From: an uncultured Bacilli bacterium
Lineage (GTDB): Bacteria; Bacillota_I; Bacilli_A; RF39; UBA660
Direction: 5' to 3'
Length of the DNA stretch: 50,351 nt
NCBI GenBank assembly: GCA_944363605.1
Contig: CALVUM010000083.1
Span: forward strand, 1 to 50,351
The position numbers were made by a program, and so were the translations under genes. Numbering within the stretch: the stretch's first letter is position 1; every line of letters starts with the position of its first letter. Of this stretch, positions 18,169 to 26,066 are shown piece after piece. The notes beneath the pieces are model-generated. The model did no database searches. It worked only from the letters and a program-made list of their open reading frames with translations, and was not told the origin of the DNA.

Positions 18169-18228
18169 GCAATTTTCGACATGGAATTCTATAGAAGAGT
18201 GTGCTACAATGGTTAAGGTTGGTGAGTT

Positions 18229-19257
18229 ATGAAAAATATTAAAAAATATGTATTTTCGGCTGTTTTATTTGTTTTGTTAATTTTTGGAACCTATTATTTT
18301 ATCTTAAAAGATTATTCTTTTCAAGATTTTTTGCTTTCTTTAAAAAAATGTGATCTTTCTGTTTTAATATGGGCATTTGTATTACTTGTTTCTTATGCTT
18401 TTTTTCATTGTTTATATTTAAAAAGAATGTTTTTTCATATGGGTTATAGGATTAGTTGGTATCAAGCTTTGGGTTATATTATGACTGAAACCTATTTCTC
18501 AGCTATTACGCCAAGTAGTATGGGTGGACAGCCTGTGGAAATGATTGAGATGAGTAAAGACAAAATTCCATATCGTGTGAATAGTGTAGTTATTCTTTTA
18601 AATACATTAATTTATAAAGTTGCTTTAATTTTTTTAGCTATAATTGGATTTCTGTTTTTTTCGCAAAAACTATTTACGTTTAATACATTATTTAATTGGT
18701 TAGTATTATTAGGCTTTGTTACAACGATTCTGGTTATGTTTTTGTTTGTTTTGCTTATTTATTCAGAAAAATTAATGTATAAGATTATTCAACTTGTTTT
18801 AAAAGTTTTAAAAAAATTAAAAGTAAAGAGCGTTACTGAAAGAGAAGCTAAATTAAAAGAATCTTTAAGAGATTATCAAGAATGTGCAAAGTTAACGAAA
18901 AAACATCCCAAAATTTTGATAGAAGCATTTATCATTTTGCTTTTACAACGGATTTCTATTTTATCTATTAGTTATGTAATTTATTTATCTTTTGGATTAC
19001 ATGAATTCTCTATTTTTGAAGTGATTGCTTTTCAAGTGTGTATTACACTGGGTTCCGATTTTATGCCTTTTCCGGGTGGTGTAGTTGTTAGCGAGGGACT
19101 TCTTTTGCAAGCAAATCAAATTATTTATGGGACTTTGTTAGCTACATCGGGAATGATGCTTTTAAGAGGAATAAGTTTTTATTTATTAGTAATATTTAGT
19201 TTTATTATTTATTTGTTTTTTCATTTTATCAAAAGAAGGAAAGCAGTTAAAATTTGA
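18229..19257 (+). CDS. Lysylphosphatidylglycerol synthase TM-domain (UPF0104) protein
   Basis: A 342-residue polytopic membrane protein with about eight hydrophobic segments. The loop SAITPSSMGGQPVEM is the hallmark of the LPG_synthase_TM/UPF0104 (YbhN, MprF N-terminal) family, and FMPFPGGVVVSEGLL matches the family's second conserved loop. In MprF this domain moves aminoacylated lipids across the membrane; stand-alone members are thought to be flippases or lipid-binding proteins. No synthase domain is attached here. Start ATG 18229 with GGTGAG upstream. Ends in a terminator-like hairpin. Confidence 0.85.
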   Translation: MKNIKKYVFSAVLFVLLIFGTYYFILKDYSFQDFLLSLKKCDLSVLIWAFVLLVSYAFFHCLYLKRMFFHMGYRISWYQALGYIMTETYFSAITPSSMGGQPVEMIEMSKDKIPYRVNSVVILLNTLIYKVALIFLAIIGFLFFSQKLFTFNTLFNWLVLLGFVTTILVMFLFVLLIYSEKLMYKIIQLVLKVLKKLKVKSVTEREAKLKESLRDYQECAKLTKKHPKILIEAFIILLLQRISILSISYVIYLSFGLHEFSIFEVIAFQVCITLGSDFMPFPGGVVVSEGLLLQANQIIYGTLLATSGMMLLRGISFYLLVIFSFIIYLFFHFIKRRKAVKI

Positions 19258-19268
19258 TTGCTTTTTTC
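19240..19268 (+). terminator. Terminator overlapping the end of the flippase gene
   Basis: AAAGCA pairs with TGCTTT around the stop codon, followed by a long T-rich run. Confidence 0.5.
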
Positions 19269-19310
19269 TTTTTTTTCTTTTAAAATGAATACAGAATAGA
19301 GGGTAAAAAG

Positions 19311-19676
19311 ATGAAAAAAGGATTTACTTTAATCGAAATAATTATTACGATTGGCCTTATTGCTATTATTGGTACTGTGATTGTAAGTAATTTATCCGTT
19401 AGTTATACAAAACAACAAGAAGAACAATATGAAAATTTTAAAAATACTTTGGAAAAAGCCGCATGTACTTATATTGACTTGAATATGAATGCAAGCCTAA
19501 AAAATACTTGTCAAAGTAAAAAAACTTGTACTATTGCAGTTCAGGATTTGTTAACAGAAGGTCTTATTGAAGATGATGATTTAAATAATCCTAAAACGCA
19601 ATCAAGAATTGCTGGGACGACAAAAATTCAAGTTCGTTATGAAAATGGCATTAAAACATGTAGCTATCAAGAGTAA
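19311..19676 (+). CDS. Type IV pilin/pseudopilin-like protein
   Basis: A 121-residue protein with a prepilin signal: KKG followed by FTLIEIIITIGLIAII, so cleavage is expected after Gly4, with Glu at position 5 of the mature protein. The rest is a short globular domain with four cysteines (KAACTYID, LKNTCQSKKTC, KTCSYQE) that could form disulfides outside the cell. Start ATG 19311 with GAGGG upstream. No pilus ATPase, platform protein or prepilin peptidase lies in the window, so the machinery must be elsewhere. It may act in a pilus, a competence pseudopilus or secretion. Confidence 0.85.
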   Translation: MKKGFTLIEIIITIGLIAIIGTVIVSNLSVSYTKQQEEQYENFKNTLEKAACTYIDLNMNASLKNTCQSKKTCTIAVQDLLTEGLIEDDDLNNPKTQSRIAGTTKIQVRYENGIKTCSYQE

Positions 19677-19839
19677 ACTTTGAAATATATTAAATTTTAT
19701 ATTCTATAATATCATTCGTTTTATCACGAAAAGAGTATGCTCTACTTATAGAATTAAATACATTGTGCTTAAATTACATTTTACAAAATCTCCTGAAAAA
19801 GTTTTTTTATAAATTTCAATTTACAAAATTGACAACGAA

Positions 19840-20052
19840 TTAAGAAAAAGGGATAATGATAAAGGAGAGGAATATTATCAGGTAAGTTACAGTGTTAAAG
19901 ATAAAAAAACATTAGAAAGAGAATTAAAACCACTTGATAATATAAACGATCACAATCCTAAATTTTTGTTAAAAACAGATTTTACACCATATACATCATA
20001 TAATGGAATAAAACAAATAAATGTGTTTGATTGGCTGTTGGATAAACTATAG
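19840..20052 (+). pseudogene. C-terminal remnant of a DUF4143 ATPase
   Basis: The frame ending at TAG 20052 reads EEYYQVSYSVKDKKTLERE, then FLLKTDFTP, and ends NGIKQINVFDWLLDKL. This is the usual C-terminus of AAA_14/DUF4143 proteins, and a different subtype from the intact one at 12390-13646. The ATPase domain is absent and no start is present. The stretch 19677-19839 holds no recognisable gene. Confidence 0.7.
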
Positions 20053-20113
20053 AAAGATAGATGTTTAGGATCTTTAAATTTTTACGCATTATAGAAAAAG
20101 TGGGGAAATAATT

Positions 20114-22123
20114 ATGCTAGAAAAAGTAAAAGAAAATAAAAAAGCGATTCTAATTCTTATAATATTCTTAATTACTTTATGTGTAGGAATCAGTTATGCT
20201 TATTGGCAAATTAGTTTTAAACAGATAGTTGAAAATAAAGTGGCTACTAGTTGTTTGAGCATCGAAATCTTAGAAGAGTCAGATGGAATAAAACTAGAAA
20301 AAGCTTATCCAATAACGAATGATGAAGGAATGAAAACGATACCTTATACATTTACGATAAAAAATACGTGTAATACTTTTCTTGATTATGAAGTATCCTT
20401 AGGAATGTTAGATACGACTACTTTAAATAGTCAATATGTCGCGGTTGTTCTAGATTATAATGAAATCAAAACATTAGATACCTATGAAAGGACAACCATT
20501 GATGGGTATAAAGAAGGAAGAATACTTCAAAAGGGAAGTTTATCACAGGAAGATGAAGTTACCTATAATTTAAGACTATGGATGGATTATAATACACCAA
20601 CATTAGAAGAAACTATGAATCAAGAATTTATAAGTCAAATAGTTGTAACCGCGACTCTTGGAAGTTATAGTCCAGTAGAACTTGGATTTACACGACTTTC
20701 TGATGCCATATTAGTAAATGAATATCAAAGTACCGATGTGGAAAGCGCCAAAACTAAAATAAAAAGTAAACAAGCCCCAGATTTTAGTAAAACAGCTCCA
20801 ATCATTGATTGGGAAGAGAATCATGGAAGTAATCAAACTGTCATTGGATCAAGAATGCCTCATCCTGATTTGGTAGGAAATGGAGAATCTTATACAGTGA
20901 ATTTAACAAATGAAAATATTTTACCAACGATAGGAACAGGATATGAGTTTAATCAAGAAACTGGGAAATATACCTTAACCAATTATCAATATGTGGATCC
21001 AACAACCTTAGATTATAGTAATGACTATTATTACTGTGGGTCCGGCTTTAATACGAATGCAAATGATGTGATTATTCCATATGGTAGTTATGCAAATTGT
21101 ACGACCATATATAAAATAACAAGTGCAATAAAGGGTGATGATGCAATTGAAACAAATAATGGAACAGTGATTAAAACTAAACTTTATCGGATTACTGCCT
21201 ATCAATATGGCCAAACAGAAAGAGAAAGTGATAAATCCGATAAAGGATTATATGTTATGACAGATGATTATGGCGAAAGCTACTATTATCGAGGAAGTGT
21301 TAGTAATAATTATGTAAAATTTGCTGGGTACTATTGGAGAATCGTAAGAATTAATGGTGACAGATCAACAAGGCTTTTATATGCCGGAGAAACGGCTAAG
21401 GCAACAGGAAATGAACTGAACATGAATTTAACAGATAGTAGTTTAGGATATGTTAATCAAAGAACATCCCGATTTAGTAGTCAAAATGTAAATCCGGCAT
21501 ATGTTGGATATATGTATGGAAGCGTTTTAAATAGTAGTTATGGTGAAACGAATGCGAATGAATTTGATTCAGAAATTAAGAAATATTTAGATAGCTGGTA
21601 TAAACAAAATATTTTAGATAAAGGATATAATGAATATGTCGCGGATTCTGGATTCTGTAATGATCGAAGTTTATCAAGTGGAGATGGAGTACTGACAGAT
21701 AAAAACACTTTTTATTCTGGATATCAAAGATATTATGACAAACATAGCCCGACCTTAACTTGTTCAAATAAAGAAAATGATTTATTTACTACAAGTACAG
21801 CAAATATAGGAAATAAAGCTTTAACTTATCCGATAGGATTAATTACCGTAGATGAACTAATGTTAGGAGGTCTTGTTGATGGGTATTTAAATCGACTATC
21901 TTATACTTATTCTTCTTATAGTTATAGAACTATGACGCCTAGCCGTTTTAGTATTAGTGATGGGTCAGCTTATGAATTCGTTGCAAATTCGTCTGGTTAT
22001 GCAAGCTACGACCGAGTTACCACTAACTATGGCGTTCGAGCAATTATTAACTTAAAATCGGATGTAGAAATTAGTGGTGGTATTGGGACTGCGAATGATC
22101 CATTTGTAATTCAAACAACTTAA
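20114..22123 (+). CDS. Large membrane-anchored surface protein with hypervariable C-terminus
   Basis: 669 residues. Residues 11-31 form a membrane anchor or signal ending ISYAYWQ, like SipW-type/TasA signal regions. Residues 35-200 form a beta-rich domain (KVATSCLSIEI, YTFTIKNTC, EVTYNLRLWMDYN). The C-terminal half, from about 395, has YYYRGSVSNNYVKFAGYYWRIV and is like DUF6273-type domains. Before the end is a segment with no similarity to the paralogue at 17577 (21914-22030), then the tail VEISGGIGTANDPF. Start ATG 20114 with GGGGA upstream. A terminator lies about 90 bases past the stop. Probably an exported adhesin or antigen. Confidence 0.75.
   Translation: MLEKVKENKKAILILIIFLITLCVGISYAYWQISFKQIVENKVATSCLSIEILEESDGIKLEKAYPITNDEGMKTIPYTFTIKNTCNTFLDYEVSLGMLDTTTLNSQYVAVVLDYNEIKTLDTYERTTIDGYKEGRILQKGSLSQEDEVTYNLRLWMDYNTPTLEETMNQEFISQIVVTATLGSYSPVELGFTRLSDAILVNEYQSTDVESAKTKIKSKQAPDFSKTAPIIDWEENHGSNQTVIGSRMPHPDLVGNGESYTVNLTNENILPTIGTGYEFNQETGKYTLTNYQYVDPTTLDYSNDYYYCGSGFNTNANDVIIPYGSYANCTTIYKITSAIKGDDAIETNNGTVIKTKLYRITAYQYGQTERESDKSDKGLYVMTDDYGESYYYRGSVSNNYVKFAGYYWRIVRINGDRSTRLLYAGETAKATGNELNMNLTDSSLGYVNQRTSRFSSQNVNPAYVGYMYGSVLNSSYGETNANEFDSEIKKYLDSWYKQNILDKGYNEYVADSGFCNDRSLSSGDGVLTDKNTFYSGYQRYYDKHSPTLTCSNKENDLFTTSTANIGNKALTYPIGLITVDELMLGGLVDGYLNRLSYTYSSYSYRTMTPSRFSISDGSAYEFVANSSGYASYDRVTTNYGVRAIINLKSDVEISGGIGTANDPFVIQTT
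21914..22030 (+). other. Hypervariable segment of surface gene
   Basis: Flanked by blocks conserved with 17577-18113 (upstream LNRLSYTYSS, downstream GVRAIINLK). About 43 of 100 bases from 21931 are G or C by hand count, above the flanks. C-ending codons AGC, TTC, TAC, GAC, ACC and AAC are enriched. Confidence 0.5.
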
Positions 22124-22213
22124 AATATTATTACACATTTTGTGATTGTTTATTTATATATAGAAAATAAAATATTCTTTTTTCAAATCATTTAATTATC
22201 CATATTACGATTT

Positions 22214-22242
22214 GACACTTTTTTGTGAAAGTGTCTTTTTTT
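22214..22242 (+). terminator. Terminator of surface gene
   Basis: GACACTT, 8-base loop, AAGTGTC, then seven T. Confidence 0.85.
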
Positions 22243-22255
22243 CTCTTTAATTCCT

Positions 22256-22264
22256 TGATATAAT
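22256..22264 (+). promoter_or_regulatory. Extended -10 promoter
   Basis: TGATATAAT (TG, one base, TATAAT) at 22256-22264, 20 bases before the ATG at 22285; no good -35 is seen. Confidence 0.5.
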
Positions 22265-22284
22265 TTATATGGGAGTGAATTTTT

Positions 22285-22899
22285 ATGAAAGTAAAAAAAA
22301 CACCTATGCCTTTGTTTCAAAAAATCGTTTATATTGCAAGTGCAATTTTTATGTTTGTTGCTTTTATTTATTTAGGAACCAAAGACTATAATGTACCGGT
22401 TAAGGATTTTAATGATCAAGAAAATTTTACTAAAGATTTTGGAATAACCAATGAAAATATTTATGATTATAAAACTGCTTCCGAAATTCTTGAAATTATG
22501 AATACGGGTACAGGAGTTATTTTCTTTGCTTTTCCAGAAAATGTTTGGAGTCATACTTATGCTTCCTTATTAAATGATGTGGCTAAGTATTATGGTTTAA
22601 ATGAAATTTATTATTATAATTTTTTTAATGATCGTATTATGAACAATTCTTATTATGAGAACATTGTTAAAAAATTAAATGCTTATTTACCTGTTTTAGA
22701 TAATGGAACTCGCAATATCTATGCGCCTTCGATGATTATGGTAAAAAATGGAGAGATTATTGCCTATGATGATGAAACAAGTATTCTACATGGAGATGTA
22801 ACTGTAGATGATTATTGGACTTATGAAAGACAAGAAAATAAGCGAGTTCAATTAGGCGTTTACTTTGAAAAGTTTTTGGAGGAAGAAAATGAAACTTGA
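22285..22899 (+). CDS. Membrane-anchored thioredoxin-like protein lacking CxxC
   Basis: A 204-residue protein with one N-terminal membrane segment (about 12-31) and an outer domain. The middle reads GTGVIFFAFPENVWSHTYASLL, where a thioredoxin fold would have its active site. The strand IYAPSMIMVKNGEIIAYD matches the cis-Pro strand (AP) of thioredoxins. The CxxC is replaced by PENV, so redox activity is not expected. It overlaps the next gene, a similar protein that keeps CxxC. Part of an apparent run toward frr. Function unknown. Confidence 0.6.
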   Translation: MKVKKTPMPLFQKIVYIASAIFMFVAFIYLGTKDYNVPVKDFNDQENFTKDFGITNENIYDYKTASEILEIMNTGTGVIFFAFPENVWSHTYASLLNDVAKYYGLNEIYYYNFFNDRIMNNSYYENIVKKLNAYLPVLDNGTRNIYAPSMIMVKNGEIIAYDDETSILHGDVTVDDYWTYERQENKRVQLGVYFEKFLEEENET

Positions 22900-23461
22900 T
22901 AAGAAAAAAATTAAAGAATTTACAACTGTGGACGAGAAGAAAAGGCAAATCATTTATTCAATCTGCGTAGTTGTAGCTTTGCTAGTTTTAGCTTTTGGAG
23001 ACAAGATCGTTTTACATTTTATAGAGCAAGTTCCTAACAATAATAATCAAATATTTGGAGGAAGTGGTGAAGTAACTGCAAGCGATTATCAAATTGATTT
23101 TTTGAAGGAATTATCGGTAAAGGATATTTTGAGTAAAATTCAAAACCAAGAAAATTTTACTTTATTATCATCTAGAGACTCCTGTCATACTTGTGTTATA
23201 TATATTCCTTTGATTAAGGAAGTTTTTGATAAATATGAAGTGGATGCGTATTATATGAATCGGAGCTTATATGATCGAGATAATACTGAATATGTTTCTT
23301 TATTAAATCAAGATGAAAGATTGAAAAAGAATTTGCAATATACACCTTATATTATGGTGTTTAAAGATGGAAAACTGGTGGATGAGCTAGTTGGAAGTAA
23401 AAATAAAGAAGAAGTAGAGGAATTTGTGCTAAGAAATCAATTGGCAACAAATCAAATATAG
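22889..23461 (+). CDS. Membrane-anchored thioredoxin-like protein with CxxC
   Basis: A 190-residue protein: a charged cytoplasmic start, membrane segment (about 21-40), then a thioredoxin-like domain with the redox motif SCHTCVIY (Cys-His-Thr-Cys) and a cis-Pro strand TPYIMVFKDGKLVDEL. It likely acts as an extracytoplasmic thiol-disulfide protein. Start at ATG 22889 with GGAGG nine bases upstream; it overlaps the previous stop by 11 bases. Twelve bases separate it from frr. Cys-rich surface and pilin proteins in the window are possible substrates, which is inference. Confidence 0.7.
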   Translation: MKLDKKKIKEFTTVDEKKRQIIYSICVVVALLVLAFGDKIVLHFIEQVPNNNNQIFGGSGEVTASDYQIDFLKELSVKDILSKIQNQENFTLLSSRDSCHTCVIYIPLIKEVFDKYEVDAYYMNRSLYDRDNTEYVSLLNQDERLKKNLQYTPYIMVFKDGKLVDELVGSKNKEEVEEFVLRNQLATNQI

Positions 23462-23473
23462 AAAGAGGAGAAT

Positions 23474-24001
23474 ATGGATACAGAAAAGAAAATGCAAAAA
23501 GTTGTAGAAAATTTAGAAGAAAGGCTTTTGACGATTCGAGCTGGAAGAGCAAATCCAGGGATGTTAAAAGGAATTATGGTTCCTTATTATGGAGTTCCTA
23601 CCGATATTCAAAGTTTAGCAAATATTACGGTTCCTGAGGCTAGAGAGCTTTTTATTAAGCCTTTTGATCGTAGTGTTTTAAAAGATATGGAACGGGCGAT
23701 TAACGAAGCTAATTTAGGAATTACTCCTGTAAATAATGGAGAAATGATAATTTTAACTATACCAGAGCTTACCGAAGATCGAAGAAGAGAATATGTTAAA
23801 CAAGCAAAAGCTATTTGTGAAGATGCAAAAATTGCTTTACGAAATGTAAGACAAGATGCAAATAATGAAATCAAAAAAATGGAATTACCAGAAGATGAAG
23901 AAAAAAGTGAGTTAGAAGAAATTCAAGAAATTATTCAAAAATACAATAAAATTGTTGATGAAAAAGGAAAAGAAAAAGAAGAAGAATTAATGGCTATGTA
24001 A
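23474..24001 (+). CDS. frr: Ribosome recycling factor
   Basis: A 175-residue RRF that splits post-termination ribosomes with EF-G. Typical blocks are present: LTIRAGRANPGML, PYYGVPT, NITVPEARELFIKPFD, INEANLGITP and PELTEDRRREYVK. About ten residues shorter than the E. coli protein, at the N-terminus. Ribosome-binding site GAGGAG. The usual pyrH-tsf-rpsB neighbours are missing; instead it follows two thioredoxin-like genes. Confidence 0.97.
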   Translation: MDTEKKMQKVVENLEERLLTIRAGRANPGMLKGIMVPYYGVPTDIQSLANITVPEARELFIKPFDRSVLKDMERAINEANLGITPVNNGEMIILTIPELTEDRRREYVKQAKAICEDAKIALRNVRQDANNEIKKMELPEDEEKSELEEIQEIIQKYNKIVDEKGKEKEEELMAM

Positions 24002-24034
24002 AAACCTCTTTTTCTTTTTTTTGTGCGTTTTTTC

Positions 24035-24064
24035 TTGCACTTATAGCTTTTGTGGTGTTATAAT
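24035..24064 (+). promoter_or_regulatory. Promoter of rpsU
   Basis: TTGCAC at 24035-24040, an 18-base spacer and TATAAT at 24059-24064, then AGGGAGG before the start codon. Confidence 0.7.
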
Positions 24065-24100
24065 CAGATGTAGAAAAGACGAAGGGAGGGAAATTGGAAG

Positions 24101-24292
24101 ATGAATTCTAATAAAGTTGTAGTTAAAGATGGCGATATTGATAAGGCTTTAAGAAGATTCAAAGTGGTAGTAGCCAAAAGTGGTGTCCCTTCAGAATTAA
24201 AAAAGAGAAAACATTATGAAAAACCTGGCGTGAAAAGAAGAGAAGAGAAAAAGAAAAATATTCGTAATTCAAGAAAACATCGTAACAATTAA
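24101..24292 (+). CDS. rpsU: 30S ribosomal protein S21
   Basis: A 63-residue basic protein with the S21 pattern: [16 protein letters not shown], then [21 protein letters not shown] and a Lys/Arg-rich tail. Binds the 30S platform near the anti-Shine-Dalgarno sequence. Followed by yqeY as in Bacillus. It has its own promoter and terminator. Confidence 0.95.
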   Translation: MNSNKVVVKDGDIDKALRRFKVVVAKSGVPSELKKRKHYEKPGVKRREEKKKNIRNSRKHRNN

Positions 24293-24315
24293 GAATACAA
24301 CGCTGTATTCTTTTT
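24293..24315 (+). terminator. Terminator of rpsU
   Basis: GAATACA, 4-base loop, TGTATTC, then five T. Confidence 0.85.
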
Positions 24316-24343
24316 CTATATGATAAAAGAAAAGAAGTAAAAT

Positions 24344-24427
24344 ATGAATCCGTTTGTGGTAAATAATAATGGTTCTATAAGAGAAACAGAACAACAACTT
24401 GAAGCTGTTTTAAAACGTGTTTTATAA
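24344..24427 (+). CDS. Possible 27-residue peptide
   Basis: ATG 24344 to TAA 24427 encodes 27 residues, starting MNPFVVNNNGSI and ending in a helix QLEAVLKRVL. It lies between rpsU and yqeY. The ribosome-binding site is weak (GAAG). It may be chance. I know no family. Confidence 0.25.
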   Translation: MNPFVVNNNGSIRETEQQLEAVLKRVL

Positions 24428-24494
24428 ATAGAAGAAAAAAATGATTGAAAACTATCCTTCTTTTTTTATATAATTAAATTAGGAGATGAAAAAA

Positions 24495-24938
24495 ATGTTA
24501 GAACAAATTAATAATGATTTAAAGGAAGCTATGAAAAACCAAGATAAATTTACTTTATCTGTACTTAGAATGCTAAAAAGCGCTTTGCAATTGGAAGGAA
24601 TATCTTTAAAGCGTGAACTAACTAATCAAGATGTTATGATGGTAATTAAGAAAAATGTAAAACAAAGAAAAGATACGATTCTTGAATTTGAAAAATATGA
24701 TAAAAAAGCAGAAATTGAAAGTTTAGAAAAGGAAATTCAAATCTTACAAAAATATTTACCAGAAGAACTTACTGAAGAACAAGTTGAGCAAGAAATTGAG
24801 CATGTTTTTGAGTTAGAAAAACCGACTAGTATGAAAGATATGGGCAAAATTATGAAGGTTTTAACCGAAAAAATTGGAACGGTTGCCGATATGTCTTTAG
24901 TAAGCAAAAAAGTTAAAGATAAATTAATGAATTTATAA
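24495..24938 (+). CDS. yqeY: YqeY/GatB-like protein
   Basis: A 147-residue protein of the YqeY family, which shares its helical domain with the tail of GatB/GatE. Blocks LSVLRMLKSALQ, LPEELTEEQVEQEI and DMGKIMKVL match the family. Its role is unclear; tRNA-related amidotransfer is suspected. Start set at ATG 24495 because AGGAGAT lies 7 bases upstream; the ATG at 24486 overlaps that site. The rpsU-yqeY order is conserved in Firmicutes. Confidence 0.92.
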   Translation: MLEQINNDLKEAMKNQDKFTLSVLRMLKSALQLEGISLKRELTNQDVMMVIKKNVKQRKDTILEFEKYDKKAEIESLEKEIQILQKYLPEELTEEQVEQEIEHVFELEKPTSMKDMGKIMKVLTEKIGTVADMSLVSKKVKDKLMNL

Positions 24939-24944
24939 AATTAT

Positions 24945-24977
24945 GATATCTTTTGTCGAAGAGATATCTTTTTTTTC
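24945..24977 (+). terminator. Terminator of yqeY
   Basis: GATATCTT paired with AGAGATATC around a short loop, then a long T-run. Confidence 0.75.
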
Positions 24978-25010
24978 TTTTCTTTGCTACATTAGATACG
25001 GGTGAGTAGG

Positions 25011-25238
25011 ATGGACTTATATTATATTAATGAAACGCTTTATATTGAGCTTTTAAATGATTTAGATTTCAGTGAGTATCGAGATTTAAAACAACGAATT
25101 TTTCGGATTTTAGATGATTATGGGATTGATAGAATTGTTGTGAAAAATCCTCATAAAATTTTTCATAATCGTCATTTTTTACATCAAATAAAACAAGACT
25201 ATATGGCGAGATATACTGGAGATTTTTATATTAAATAA
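25011..25238 (+). CDS. Small STAS-like protein upstream of gpr
   Basis: A 75-residue protein. The pattern of a strand (LYIELLNDLDF), a helix (YRDLKQRIFRILDDYG) and a strand (IDRIVVKNP) recalls the first half of STAS/anti-anti-sigma proteins such as SpoIIAA. The phosphorylated serine region of a true anti-anti-sigma factor is absent. Start at ATG 25011 with GGTGAG upstream, which argues against the GTG at 25002. It sits between yqeY and the sporulation genes gpr-spoIIP. The STAS link is a weak inference. Confidence 0.55.
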   Translation: MDLYYINETLYIELLNDLDFSEYRDLKQRIFRILDDYGIDRIVVKNPHKIFHNRHFLHQIKQDYMARYTGDFYIK

Positions 25239-25280
25239 CATATTTTTTCTTTTTTGTTTCATACTATAAAAGGTGATAGT

Positions 25281-26015
25281 ATGAAACAAAATCTTTTATT
25301 AGATGCTGGAGTATCTTTAGAAAAAGAACATTTACTTGCGCAGAAAAAGGAAAAAAATGTTCAAATTAAACATTACGTTTTAAAAGATAAAGATGAAAAA
25401 ATTTATCGCAATCGTAAAGGGGACTATTTTACTATTTCTTTTGATGATAAAGTTTTGTATGAAAATTCAAAATGTTTGGAAAAGGTTTTTCAAAAAACAT
25501 TCAAAACTTTTTTAGCTAAATATCATAAGGGTGGAACAATTTTATTTGTTGGTTTAGGGAATTCTTCTATATTAGGAGATTCTTTTGGAACAAAAGTTTT
25601 ACAGCATCTAATCGCGACCAATCAGTATAATGATTTTTTAACAATTCCTAAAGTCGCTTTATTCTCGCCTGAAACAACTAATAAAACAGGAATTTCTTCT
25701 TTTCGGTTAATCGAAATGGTAGTCAAAGATTTACAGCCTGATGTTATTATTTTGCTAGATAGTTTTGTTACCAATCAAACTAAATATTTAAATCGGACAC
25801 TTGAAATTAATGATTGTGGGATGATTTTTGCGGATCAACTTCGAAGCAATAAAACGATTAGCTATGAAACTTTTCATATTCCAGTTTTATCTATTGGTTT
25901 TCCAACACTTTTAAAACTTCATAAAACCTATTTATCTAAGTTTAGTTTAGAGGAAGATTTAGAGATTATTACCAAACTTATTGCTAAATCTATAAATCAT
26001 ATAATTATGTCTTAA
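25281..26015 (+). CDS. gpr: Germination protease (GPR), short form
   Basis: A 244-residue member of the A25 peptidase family that degrades small acid-soluble spore proteins on germination. LFVGLGNSSILGD matches the family's VGLGN..TPDALG, and DVIILLDSFVT matches DLVIAIDALAA. The two candidate catalytic aspartates are Asp100 and Asp160. LEINDCGM and IPVLSIGFPTLL match ISDTGI and IPVIAIGVPTVV. About 120 residues shorter than Bacillus GPR, so it is a compact version. Start ATG 25281 with AGGTGAT upstream. spoIIP follows, as in Bacillus. Confidence 0.88.
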   Translation: MKQNLLLDAGVSLEKEHLLAQKKEKNVQIKHYVLKDKDEKIYRNRKGDYFTISFDDKVLYENSKCLEKVFQKTFKTFLAKYHKGGTILFVGLGNSSILGDSFGTKVLQHLIATNQYNDFLTIPKVALFSPETTNKTGISSFRLIEMVVKDLQPDVIILLDSFVTNQTKYLNRTLEINDCGMIFADQLRSNKTISYETFHIPVLSIGFPTLLKLHKTYLSKFSLEEDLEIITKLIAKSINHIIMS

Positions 26016-26066
26016 AACGACATTTTTTTATTTGATCTAGTTGTATACTTTTTTTAGGTGATAAGA

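Noticed and set aside
19829..19857. TTGACA-17-GATAAT promoter match
   Set aside because: Falls within the decayed DUF4143 coding remnant and has no gene start close after it; likely chance.
17577..22123. Complete DGR within the window
   Set aside because: No reverse transcriptase, accessory gene or template repeat was found on either strand; only target-like variable segments are present.
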